Assembly: GCA_964412235.1 (NCBI GenBank)
Contig: CAYPNT010000001.1
Coordinates: forward strand, 107,095 to 171,094
Reading direction: 5' to 3'
DNA length: 64,000 nucleotides
Source of the DNA: JAYZQT01 sp964412235
GTDB lineage: Bacteria; Pseudomonadota; Alphaproteobacteria; MPNO01; UBA830
Position 1 is the first letter of the stretch, and every line of letters begins with the position of its first letter. Both the position numbers and the translations under genes were made by a program. The notes under the pieces are model-generated. The model had not been told where the DNA came from and searched no databases. It saw only the letters and a list, made by a program, of their open reading frames with translations. Positions 8,206 through 15,814 of this stretch are shown piece by piece.

Positions 8206-9229
8206 CCCAATTTTCCAGTTCCATTTTTTCGGCCTCCGTATAAAAAGCGTCTGCGTGAATATTTTCTTGTCGAAGCCCCAGTGTAAGAAGTGAATTTGTT
8301 GTTGTTTCTATCATAGGGGGCGGTCCGGCAAGATACGCCTTTCCACCATCCAAATTGGTAAAATCCTCCATCACCGCTTCATGCAAATATCCCGTACGGC
8401 GCGTAGTTTTCGCCGATGGTTCAGAGAGAACAGGTATAAAGCAGAAATTGGCATATCGTTTTGTGAGGTTTAAAAAGGTTGATTCCAAATATATGTCACG
8501 TTCGTCCCGCATGCCAAAATAAAAATAGATATGCTGTTGCATACCCTTTCGCAACGCTTGCTCAACGATGGATTTTATAGGGGCAAGCCCTGACCCCCCG
8601 GCAAGTGCGATGATTGGAGTGTGTTCGGATTCGCGTAGCCAGGATGATCCGTAAGGACCCTCCACCAGGACGCGATCGCCTTCTGCCAAATGGTGCTGCA
8701 CGTAGGTACTTGTGATTCCATCTGCTATATGACGAATATGAAATTCTATAACGGGCTCTTCTGGCAGGTTGGCCATGGAATAATCCCGAGCTGGCAGGTT
8801 ATCAATAGTTAAAGACGCATACTGTCCGGCCGAGAAAATGAAGGGCCCACCCGATAAAATCTCAAGACATACCTGTTTTATGTCGTGGGTCAGTTCAGAC
8901 ATACTCTTTACCTGGCAAACCATATTTCTGAGCGGATGAGTAACGATTTCTTCTTCGTTGAGCCATGCGATCTGGACATCTTCCCATGGTACAGATCGAC
9001 ACGCTAGGACAAGGTTGTTCATTCTGTCATCTGCCGATAGGGCGTATTCCGAATGGGGTAACATCTCAACTTCCCCGGCGATCAATCTGGACTTACATGC
9101 GCCGCAGTTTCCGGATTGGCATCCGTGAGGGTATGGCACACCCTGCTTAAGTGCGGCATCCAATATAGTTTGACCTGGCTCCACTATGATTGGCATGTCA
9201 AATTGTGTTATCTCGGCGGTAAAACTCAT
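8198..9229 (-). CDS. Ferredoxin-type oxidoreductase (N-terminal [2Fe-2S], FAD, NAD domains)
   Basis: A 343-residue electron-transfer protein. The plant-type ferredoxin domain comes first, with Cys37-x4-Cys42-x2-Cys45 and Cys77 as cluster ligands. The FAD domain contains RDYSMAN (flavin-binding R-x-Y-S) and the NAD domain LAGGSGLAPIKSI. This order matches BenC or MmoC reductases; PaaE carries the ferredoxin at its C-terminus. It passes electrons from NAD(P)H to an oxygenase. Candidates are the adjacent PaaA-like di-iron protein and the two-subunit Rieske oxygenase at 18472-20368, which has no reductase of its own nearby. It overlaps the SDR gene by 8 bp. Confidence 0.85.
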   Translation of the reverse strand: MSFTAEITQFDMPIIVEPGQTILDAALKQGVPYPHGCQSGNCGACKSRLIAGEVEMLPHSEYALSADDRMNNLVLACRSVPWEDVQIAWLNEEEIVTHPLRNMVCQVKSMSELTHDIKQVCLEILSGGPFIFSAGQYASLTIDNLPARDYSMANLPEEPVIEFHIRHIADGITSTYVQHHLAEGDRVLVEGPYGSSWLRESEHTPIIALAGGSGLAPIKSIVEQALRKGMQQHIYFYFGMRDERDIYLESTFLNLTKRYANFCFIPVLSEPSAKTTRRTGYLHEAVMEDFTNLDGGKAYLAGPPPMIETTTNSLLTLGLRQENIHADAFYTEAEKMELENWDD

Positions 9230-9250
9230 GCTTTTGGCTGGGAACCGTTA

Positions 9251-9799
9251 TCAGTCCGCGAAATCGTCCTTGTCGAGCAGCGCGACAAACTGGATACCTT
9301 GTTTTGCAAAAAACGTTTCAGCACCTTGTAGCCTATCAACAATGGTGACTACCATAGGGACATCGCCTCCGGTTTCCCGTCGCACAGCATCAATTGCTTG
9401 CATGGCAGACCCACCAGTAGTTGTTACGTCCTCTACTATCAAAATATTTTTCCCTGGTACTATATTTCCCTCGATTTGTTTTTTGGTGCCTCTTTCTTTT
9501 ATTTCTTTTCTTACCAGAAAACCCGGAAGGGGTTGCTCTGTGTTTGCTGAGGCCATAGAAACGGCAGCTACTAAGGGTACCGCACCGACGGCCATTCCCC
9601 CCACACAACCAAATTTCATAGTTGCAGCAGCATTGAGAATAAGTTCGGCTGAAAGTCGACCGCCGATTGGATCTAAAACTGTGGGCTTCATATCAAAATA
9701 AAAGCCGCTCGTCTGACCAGACGCTAGTGTATAATCACCACCTTTTGAAAAAGATTTTCTTGCGACAATGTCACGAAGCTGCTGTTTACGTGTGTCCAT
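9251..9799 (-). CDS. pyrE: Orotate phosphoribosyltransferase
   Basis: A 182-residue type I phosphoribosyltransferase of pyrimidine synthesis (orotate plus PRPP to OMP). The PRPP-binding signature ILIVEDVTTTGGSAM and the early FYFDMKPTVLDP segment fit bacterial PyrE. The start ATG overlaps the stop of the molybdenum-hydroxylase gene by one base (TAATG), so it is translated as part of the catabolic operon. A housekeeping pyrimidine gene inside an aromatic operon is unusual. It may be a simple co-transcribed neighbour, or a paralogue with a changed role. Confidence 0.85.
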   Translation of the reverse strand: MDTRKQQLRDIVARKSFSKGGDYTLASGQTSGFYFDMKPTVLDPIGGRLSAELILNAAATMKFGCVGGMAVGAVPLVAAVSMASANTEQPLPGFLVRKEIKERGTKKQIEGNIVPGKNILIVEDVTTTGGSAMQAIDAVRRETGGDVPMVVTIVDRLQGAETFFAKQGIQFVALLDKDDFAD

Positions 9800-12117
9800 T
9801 AGGCTCCTTTTGAACGGTTAATGGCCTGCCAAACCTTCATTGGCGTAACGGGCATTTCTATGTCTGTAACACCGTACTCGGATAAGGCATTTATAATTGC
9901 ATTAACTGCGGCGGCAATAGATCCGACAGTCCCTGATTCTCCACCTCCTTTGACCCCAAGTGGATTTGTTTGGCATGCTTCAACAAAATCGGATGTCTCT
10001 ATCATTGGTAAGTCATCGGCTCGCGGCATACTGTAGTCCAAAAAAGAGCCTGACAGCATATGACCGTCCTTATCGTAAGTGACGTCTTCCATTAGCGCTT
10101 GACCGACGCCCTGTGCAACCCCGCCATGGACTTGACCCGCCAGAAGCAGAGGATTGATTACCTCTCCGGAGTCATTCACAGCGACATGGCGTACAAGGTC
10201 TACAAATCCCGTATCAGGATCAATTTCGACTTCTGAAAAATGGGTACCATTTGGCCAATTAGGCCCTGTTTCCGGTGTCCACGTGGCTTCCGCTTCCAGC
10301 CCAATTCCGAGGTGGCCTGGCCAGCCCATTGGCATATATGACATGGGGACCATCTCACAGATGTGGATTGTTTTGTCAGTCCCCGTAACTGTCAAATTGC
10401 CGTCGGAAAATTCAATATCTTCCTCTGCCGCTTCCAGAACGTGGGCGGCTATTTGTTTTGCCTTATCAATTATTTTATCAGCAGCGAGGCGCAGGGCGGA
10501 ACCACCAATAGTCATTGAGCGTGAACCATAGGTTCCGCGTCCAAACGTAACTTTATCTGAATCCCCTTGTACCAAACGGATTTTGTCAAATGGGATACCG
10601 AGCCAACTATGGATCATCTGGGCATAAACGGTTTGGTGGCCCTGACCATGGCTAAAGGTTCCGGCAACAACCGTAACGGATCCCGTGTCGTCAAAACGGA
10701 TTTCCATGCGGTCATTAAAAGGGGCGGCAAAGTCAATAAAACTACAAACGCCAATGCCTCTTAACTTACCGCGAGCGGCTGCGGCTTCTTTTCTTTTTGG
10801 AAAGCCTGATAAATCTGCAATGTCTGCCGCAAGTTCCGTGATACCTCTAAAATCGCCCGAATCGTATACCGTCGGTATTAATGTTGTGAAGGGTATTTTG
10901 TCTTTATCGATGTAGTTGCGCCGTCGAAGCTCCACAGGGTCAATACCCATTTCACGGGAAGCGATGTCCAACAATCTCTCCACAACGTACACGGCCTCTG
11001 GACGTCCCGCTCCACGATAGGGTCCGGTCCACGTTGTGTTGCTAAAAACTGTTCGTATACGAATATGCATTGCCGCATATTCATATACATTCTGATAGAC
11101 CATTGAACCGATACACGCTGGGACTGGTGCAGAAGCTGACAGGTAGGCACCCAGGCCGTAGTCTGCCTTAACACGAATTGCGAGTACCTTGCCCTCCTCA
11201 TCGAGCGCCATTTCACTATCACATTCAGCGTCTCGAGCGTGTGTATCACTTACAAGAGACTCTGATCGATCACCGGTCCACTTTACGGGACGTCCAAGCT
11301 TGAGAGCGGCCCAGGCGACCAGAGCATCCTCTGGAAATACACCATTCTTCATACCAAAACCGCCGCCGACATCTGGTGCAAGAATACGGAAATCGGTTGC
11401 CGGTTTACCAAATATTTCAGCATAAATTGCTTTGTGTTGGTGTGTGCCCTGGCTCGACATGTAGATAGTCCATTCCGCACGACCAGTGCTATATTCAGCC
11501 AGTGCTGCCCTTGGCTCCATTGCATTCGCCGATATACGGTTATTGTGGAGGTCGGCGCTAACGATGACTGCGGCCTCAGAGAATGCCTTGTCGGTCTCTG
11601 TGGCGTCGCCCCTTTCCATTTCAAACCATATATTTCCAGGATTTTCATCCCAAACAAGAGAGGCACCCTTGGAAACAGCATCACGTGTGCAACCTACTGA
11701 AGGCAGTAATTCATAGTTGACTTCAATTAACTCTGCTGCGTCCTGTGCTTGGGTCAGGGTTTCCGCGACGACGAACGCTACAGGGTCACCAACAGATCTG
11801 ACGCGATCACGGGCCACTATTGGATGGGCCGGTGTTGGAGTTGGTGCTGCACCAAAGGCCATAGGTGGCACATGACAGTGTATTTCACCTATACCGTCTA
11901 ATGCAGCATCTTCACCTGTTAAAACTAATACAACGCCGGTAGCTGTTTTCGCGGTGGCAACATTAACGGATGTTATTACCGCGTGTGGGTGTGGCGATCG
12001 TAAAACATATCCGAAGGTTGTGTGAGGAATGTTAATATCGTCAACATATTGTCCTTGGCCCATTAAGAATTTTGGGTCTTCTGTCCGTGTTACAGGTTGC
12101 CCGATACCAAATTGCAT
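9799..12117 (-). CDS. Xanthine dehydrogenase-family molybdopterin-binding large subunit
   Basis: A 772-residue molybdenum hydroxylase large subunit (CoxL/XdhB type). It opens with the hammerhead domain (IGQPVTRTEDPKFLMGQGQY). GGGFGMK is at residues 251-257, GPYRGAGRPE at 365-374, GQGHQT in the cofactor region, and the base glutamate is Glu727 (KGGGESG). The loop reads AYRGAGRPE-like and lacks the AYRCSFR loop of true form I CO dehydrogenase, so a CO dehydrogenase role is unlikely. The usual [2Fe-2S] and FAD subunits are not adjacent. It is the first gene of the operon and probably hydroxylates an N-heterocycle or aromatic acid. Its partners must be encoded elsewhere. Confidence 0.85.
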   Translation of the reverse strand: MQFGIGQPVTRTEDPKFLMGQGQYVDDINIPHTTFGYVLRSPHPHAVITSVNVATAKTATGVVLVLTGEDAALDGIGEIHCHVPPMAFGAAPTPTPAHPIVARDRVRSVGDPVAFVVAETLTQAQDAAELIEVNYELLPSVGCTRDAVSKGASLVWDENPGNIWFEMERGDATETDKAFSEAAVIVSADLHNNRISANAMEPRAALAEYSTGRAEWTIYMSSQGTHQHKAIYAEIFGKPATDFRILAPDVGGGFGMKNGVFPEDALVAWAALKLGRPVKWTGDRSESLVSDTHARDAECDSEMALDEEGKVLAIRVKADYGLGAYLSASAPVPACIGSMVYQNVYEYAAMHIRIRTVFSNTTWTGPYRGAGRPEAVYVVERLLDIASREMGIDPVELRRRNYIDKDKIPFTTLIPTVYDSGDFRGITELAADIADLSGFPKRKEAAAARGKLRGIGVCSFIDFAAPFNDRMEIRFDDTGSVTVVAGTFSHGQGHQTVYAQMIHSWLGIPFDKIRLVQGDSDKVTFGRGTYGSRSMTIGGSALRLAADKIIDKAKQIAAHVLEAAEEDIEFSDGNLTVTGTDKTIHICEMVPMSYMPMGWPGHLGIGLEAEATWTPETGPNWPNGTHFSEVEIDPDTGFVDLVRHVAVNDSGEVINPLLLAGQVHGGVAQGVGQALMEDVTYDKDGHMLSGSFLDYSMPRADDLPMIETSDFVEACQTNPLGVKGGGESGTVGSIAAAVNAIINALSEYGVTDIEMPVTPMKVWQAINRSKGA

Positions 12118-12133
12118 TTTTGTACCCCCGGTG

Positions 12134-12159
12134 AAGTATCTTTATGTTTACTGATACTT
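12134..12159. promoter_or_regulatory. Candidate operator of the catabolic operon, AAGTATC-N12-GATACTT
   Basis: Perfect 7-bp inverted repeat: AAGTATC at 12134-12140 and GATACTT at 12153-12159. It lies 17 bp upstream of the molybdenum-hydroxylase start (12117, minus strand) and 82 bp from dapF. The 8-bp palindrome TTACGTAA (12158-12165) overlaps its right edge. Position fits a repressor site covering the operon promoter. The core TATC-N12-GATA is the same as at 1457-1474 near the other MarR gene. Which regulator binds is inferred. Confidence 0.4.
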
Positions 12160-12240
12160 ACGTAATCCTTACATCGAGTCGAGAGCGAGATCTTTTAAAA
12201 CGCTAGACTTACGAATGTTTCCCGCCATATTAACCCTACT

Positions 12241-13095
12241 ATGCTAAATTTACCTTTCATAAAAATGCACGGGCTGGGAAATGATTTCGTGGTTATTGAC
12301 CGACGTTCGGGTAGACCCGCGAACGGACTGTTCATTGGCTTAAACGAAGCGCGGGCGATAGCGGATCGTCATAGGGGGATAGGCTGCGATCAGGTTGTTT
12401 TAATTGATGACCCCTCTGATCAGGGCGAAGACGTGTTTATGTGTATTTTTAATTCGGACGGAAGTGAGGTTGGCGCCTGTGGCAACGCAACGCGGTGTGT
12501 CGGCAGTATGCTATTGGAGGAAACTAAGCTCGAAAAAGTTAGTATTCGTACAGGCGCTGGGCTGCTCGCTGCGCGAGCGGATATCGACGGTTTGATCAGC
12601 GTAGATATGGGCAAGCCGCGGTTTGGATGGCAGGATATTCCCCTCAATGCAGAGGTGGAAACACTGCATCTAAATATCGGGCTTGGGCCATTGTCCGAAC
12701 CCGCTGCCGTCAATATAGGAAACCCGCACGCCACATTTTTTGTTGAAGATGCGGAAGCGATACCCCTTGCAGAGATTGGACCACTATTGGAAGTGAATCC
12801 CGTTTTTCCAGAAAATGCTAATATAGGGGTGGTGGAAGTAAAATCGGCGGGTCGCGTACGGTTGCGTGTCTGGGAACGAGGAGTGGGAATTACGTTAGCT
12901 TGCGGCACGGCGGCGTGCGCCGCTGTTGCTAACTCGGTTAGGCGTGAATTAACAGAAAAAAGCGTTACAGTTGAGATGGATGGTGGAGAACTCTTTGTAA
13001 CTTGGCGTGATAACGGTCACCTGGATATGACAGGTCCCGCTGAATTTTCCTTTGCTGGCTTTCTTCCCAAGGTTTTGAGTAATGACCAAACCTAA
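12241..13095 (+). CDS. dapF: Diaminopimelate epimerase
   Basis: A 284-residue PLP-independent epimerase that converts LL- to meso-diaminopimelate for lysine and peptidoglycan. The two catalytic cysteines are Cys80 in GACGNATRC and Cys221 in ACGTAACA, and the opening KMHGLGNDFVVID is diagnostic. It overlaps mtaB by 14 bp and begins the operon dapF-mtaB-ftsY, a common alphaproteobacterial order. It is divergent from the catabolic operon. Confidence 0.95.
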   Translation: MLNLPFIKMHGLGNDFVVIDRRSGRPANGLFIGLNEARAIADRHRGIGCDQVVLIDDPSDQGEDVFMCIFNSDGSEVGACGNATRCVGSMLLEETKLEKVSIRTGAGLLAARADIDGLISVDMGKPRFGWQDIPLNAEVETLHLNIGLGPLSEPAAVNIGNPHATFFVEDAEAIPLAEIGPLLEVNPVFPENANIGVVEVKSAGRVRLRVWERGVGITLACGTAACAAVANSVRRELTEKSVTVEMDGGELFVTWRDNGHLDMTGPAEFSFAGFLPKVLSNDQT

Positions 13096-14332
13096 AATAT
13101 TGACGTTTGGGTGTCGACTTAACGCCTTTGAGTCAGAGATAATACGGGACCACAGCGTGGTCGCTAACCTTGATGATGTGATCATCATTAATTCTTGTGC
13201 GGTGACGGCAGAAGCAGAAAGGCAAGTACGACAATCAGTCCGGCGTGCCCGCCGCGAATCTCCTTTGGCTATGATTGTCGTCACCGGGTGTGCTGTTCAG
13301 ATCAATCCAGAAAAATATGCGGAGATGCCCGAAGTTGATAGAGTAATCGGTAATAGAGAAAAGTTAGATATCGATATATGGCGCAGATTGGATGAGACAC
13401 CCAAGATTTCTGTGAACGACATAATGCGGGTGAAAGACACAGCGTCACATCTAATATCAGGGTTTCACAACAGAGTGAGGGCGTTCATAGAAATTCAGCA
13501 AGGCTGCGATCATCGCTGTACATTTTGTGTTATACCCTTTGGTCGTGGCAATAATCGTTCGGTCCCAATAGCAAAAATAATTGAGCAAGCTCACGGGCTC
13601 GTTAAGCAAGGTTATCACGAGGTTGTTCTTACCGGTGTTGACATAACCGATTATGGCAAGGACCTTCCTGGAACACCCCGGTTCGGAGAGATGATAAAAC
13701 GTTTGCTTCTTATTGTGCCGAATTTGAAGAGGCTGCGTTTAAGCTCCATTGATCCTGCAGAGGTTGACGATACATTGCTCCAATTAATCGCTGACGAGAC
13801 GCGTTTAATGCCTCACTTTCATTTGAGTGTGCAATCGGGTGATGATCTCATATTAAAACGCATGAAGAGACGGCACTGTCGGGACGATATTTATAGGTTT
13901 GTCGAAGCGGTGCGCGAAATGAGACCTGACGCGGTTTTTGGGGCCGATTTTATAGCTGGTTTTCCCACCGAGTCGGATGCTGCGTTTTCGCGATCGGCGT
14001 CGCTAGTGGAAGAACTGAAGTTAACGTGGCTTCACGTTTTCCCTTACTCGCAGAGACCTGGAACGCCCGCGGCAAAGATGTCCCAGATACCCATAAAACT
14101 TCGTAAGTCGCGTGCCGCCGAACTTCGGGCTATTGGCGATATACAGGTGGCACGGTTTCTAGATGAGCAAATTGGCTCCACTGCCGAAGTACTAGTAGAG
14201 AAAAATGGTCGCGGGCGATCACCGCAGTTTGCGTTGGTTGATATAGAGGGCGACAGTCAAAATGGTGAATTGATTCCGGCGACTATTATTGGCCGTGAGG
14301 ACAAAACGTTAATTGCACATAAAGCCGTATGA
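13082..14332 (+). CDS. mtaB: tRNA t6A37 methylthiotransferase MtaB
   Basis: A 416-residue radical-SAM methylthiotransferase that converts t6A to ms2t6A at tRNA position 37. The N-terminal UPF0004 domain gives cysteines 11, 39 and 70 for the auxiliary cluster; the radical-SAM motif Cys142-x3-Cys146-x2-Cys149 lies in QQGCDHRCTFCVIPFGRG. The phrase FGCRLNAFESE is typical of MtaB rather than MiaB. A C-terminal TRAM-like segment follows residue 370. It overlaps dapF by 14 bp and ftsY by 4 bp (ATGA), indicating coupled translation. Confidence 0.9.
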   Translation: MTKPKILTFGCRLNAFESEIIRDHSVVANLDDVIIINSCAVTAEAERQVRQSVRRARRESPLAMIVVTGCAVQINPEKYAEMPEVDRVIGNREKLDIDIWRRLDETPKISVNDIMRVKDTASHLISGFHNRVRAFIEIQQGCDHRCTFCVIPFGRGNNRSVPIAKIIEQAHGLVKQGYHEVVLTGVDITDYGKDLPGTPRFGEMIKRLLLIVPNLKRLRLSSIDPAEVDDTLLQLIADETRLMPHFHLSVQSGDDLILKRMKRRHCRDDIYRFVEAVREMRPDAVFGADFIAGFPTESDAAFSRSASLVEELKLTWLHVFPYSQRPGTPAAKMSQIPIKLRKSRAAELRAIGDIQVARFLDEQIGSTAEVLVEKNGRGRSPQFALVDIEGDSQNGELIPATIIGREDKTLIAHKAV

Positions 14333-15261
14333 GCAACACAAACGAAAACTGGCTGGGGCGCCTTCGCGTTGGACTGGGTCGTAGTTCTTCTCGCTTAGCC
14401 GCGGGAATCAGTACTATTTTTTCTGGGCAGAAACTCGACAATAGTTCGTTAGAGAAACTTGAGGAAGTGCTGATCACAGCGGATTTAGGGGTAGAGACGG
14501 CAAGCCAGTTAACGGCCAGCCTCGCCCGGACTCGCTTTGATAAAGAAGTAACGGCTGCGGATATTCGTGCCGCACTCGCTGAAGAGGTGTCCCAAATCCT
14601 TGAGCCAGTGGCTGTTCCCCTCAAAATAAATGAGCGCAACCGTCCCCATATTATTTTGGTTGTCGGTGTAAATGGGTCTGGCAAGACGACCAGTATTGGT
14701 AAGTTGGCAAAGTTGCTTTCCAGTGAGGGGAAATCTGTCATCCTGGCTGCTGGGGATACATTTCGGGCAGCGGCCATAGATCAATTAAAAATTTGGGGTG
14801 AGAGAACTGGATGTCCAGTGATAGAGAGTGGTCCCGGGGGGGACGTTGCGAGTCTTGCCTTTGAGGCTATAGAAAGGGCCCGAGTTCAGAATGCGGATGT
14901 GCTAATTATTGATACGGCGGGGAGACTCCAGAACCGAGACGATTTGATGCAGCAGCTGCAGAAAGTTATTCGGGTTATTTCGAAGCAAGAAGAAACGGCA
15001 CCTCATGACTGCCTGTTAGTTTTAGATGCAACAACCGGTCAGAACGCCCATTCACAGGTTGAAACATTTCGTTCGATGTGCAGTGTAACAGGGCTTGTGG
15101 TTACTAAACTCGACGGCTCTGCCCGTGGCGGCGTGATTGTTGCGTTGGCTGCAAAATTTGGCTTGCCCGTGCACGCTGTGGGTATAGGGGAGGGCGAGGA
15201 CGACTTGCGTCCCTTTGAAGCAGACCACTTTGCACATTCTTTGGTGAAGCCGGAAAACTAA
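14329..15261 (+). CDS. ftsY: Signal recognition particle receptor FtsY
   Basis: A 310-residue SRP GTPase that docks ribosome-SRP complexes at the inner membrane. The N domain occupies about residues 10-90. The G domain follows, with GVNGSGKTT (113-121), AGDTFRAAAIDQL, DTAGRLQN and TKLDGSARGG, and ends in GEGEDDLRPF. The long acidic A domain of enterobacterial FtsY is missing, as is usual in alphaproteobacteria. Its partner Ffh is encoded at 22672. After ftsY the typical housekeeping context stops and catabolic genes begin. Confidence 0.95.
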   Translation: MSNTNENWLGRLRVGLGRSSSRLAAGISTIFSGQKLDNSSLEKLEEVLITADLGVETASQLTASLARTRFDKEVTAADIRAALAEEVSQILEPVAVPLKINERNRPHIILVVGVNGSGKTTSIGKLAKLLSSEGKSVILAAGDTFRAAAIDQLKIWGERTGCPVIESGPGGDVASLAFEAIERARVQNADVLIIDTAGRLQNRDDLMQQLQKVIRVISKQEETAPHDCLLVLDATTGQNAHSQVETFRSMCSVTGLVVTKLDGSARGGVIVALAAKFGLPVHAVGIGEGEDDLRPFEADHFAHSLVKPEN

Positions 15262-15365
15262 ATTGGCAATTTTGTGTTTTTCTATATGTGGTACACCAAC
15301 GTTGAGTATGTCACGCTGGTAGTTTGTAATTAGATTTTGAGGCGCTGTTTGTTCACTGCACAGCA

Positions 15366-15758
15366 TTAAGCCTGTTGGTTTCCTTTCTTCAGCCACTCAA
15401 TATTTAAGTCTAGCTTGTCGCCCATCCAAATGGGATACCACGCATGGTCACGGTATGCGTTTTCCGCGCCCGGGTGAACAAGTATTGTTAGGCCGTCTCG
15501 GTTGTACATTAACCACGGCACTACCTCTGAGAACAAATCAGGTTTGAATTCAATTTGATACATTGGGAGCGGGTGAGGGCCGACCGGCTTGTCACGAAAG
15601 CGCCCCATCACGACGCGGCTAGGCCATTTATTCCATACTTTCTCACGTAGACGGGCCGCTTTTTCGCGAAGGTCCTCATCATCTCCGTAATAAATATGGG
15701 CATGATAATGGTCAATTTTCGTTTCGTCCCCGTTTTCAAATATTTCTTTCATAACCAT
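15366..15758 (-). CDS. DOPA 4,5-dioxygenase-family protein
   Basis: A 130-residue protein of the small DOPA_dioxygen family (extradiol cleavage of catechols in plants and fungi, poorly characterised in bacteria). Family features are the N-terminal HYHAHIYY with His17, His19 and His21, the central GPHPLPMYQIEF, and LTILVHPGAENAYRDHAWYPIWMG near the end, which supply the candidate metal-binding histidines. An alternative start is Met3. It lies 56 bp after the CoA-ligase gene and is probably co-transcribed. It may cleave a catechol made by the neighbouring oxygenases, but its substrate is unknown. Confidence 0.75.
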   Translation of the reverse strand: MVMKEIFENGDETKIDHYHAHIYYGDDEDLREKAARLREKVWNKWPSRVVMGRFRDKPVGPHPLPMYQIEFKPDLFSEVVPWLMYNRDGLTILVHPGAENAYRDHAWYPIWMGDKLDLNIEWLKKGNQQA

Positions 15759-15814
15759 AAGGTCCCGTAACTTGACGTCTCAATATGCACCCCCATTGTT
15801 TCCCCGTCTAGCAT

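Noticed and set aside
9186..9701. 171-residue plus-strand reading frame
   Set aside because: Antisense shadow of pyrE; no recognisable motif.
9799..12117. Aerobic CO dehydrogenase large subunit
   Set aside because: The active-site loop reads PYRGAGRPE, not the AYRCSFR form of form I CO dehydrogenase, and coxS and coxM are missing.
12420..12908. 162-residue minus-strand reading frame
   Set aside because: Antisense of dapF, Ser/Pro-rich, no ribosome site or family features.
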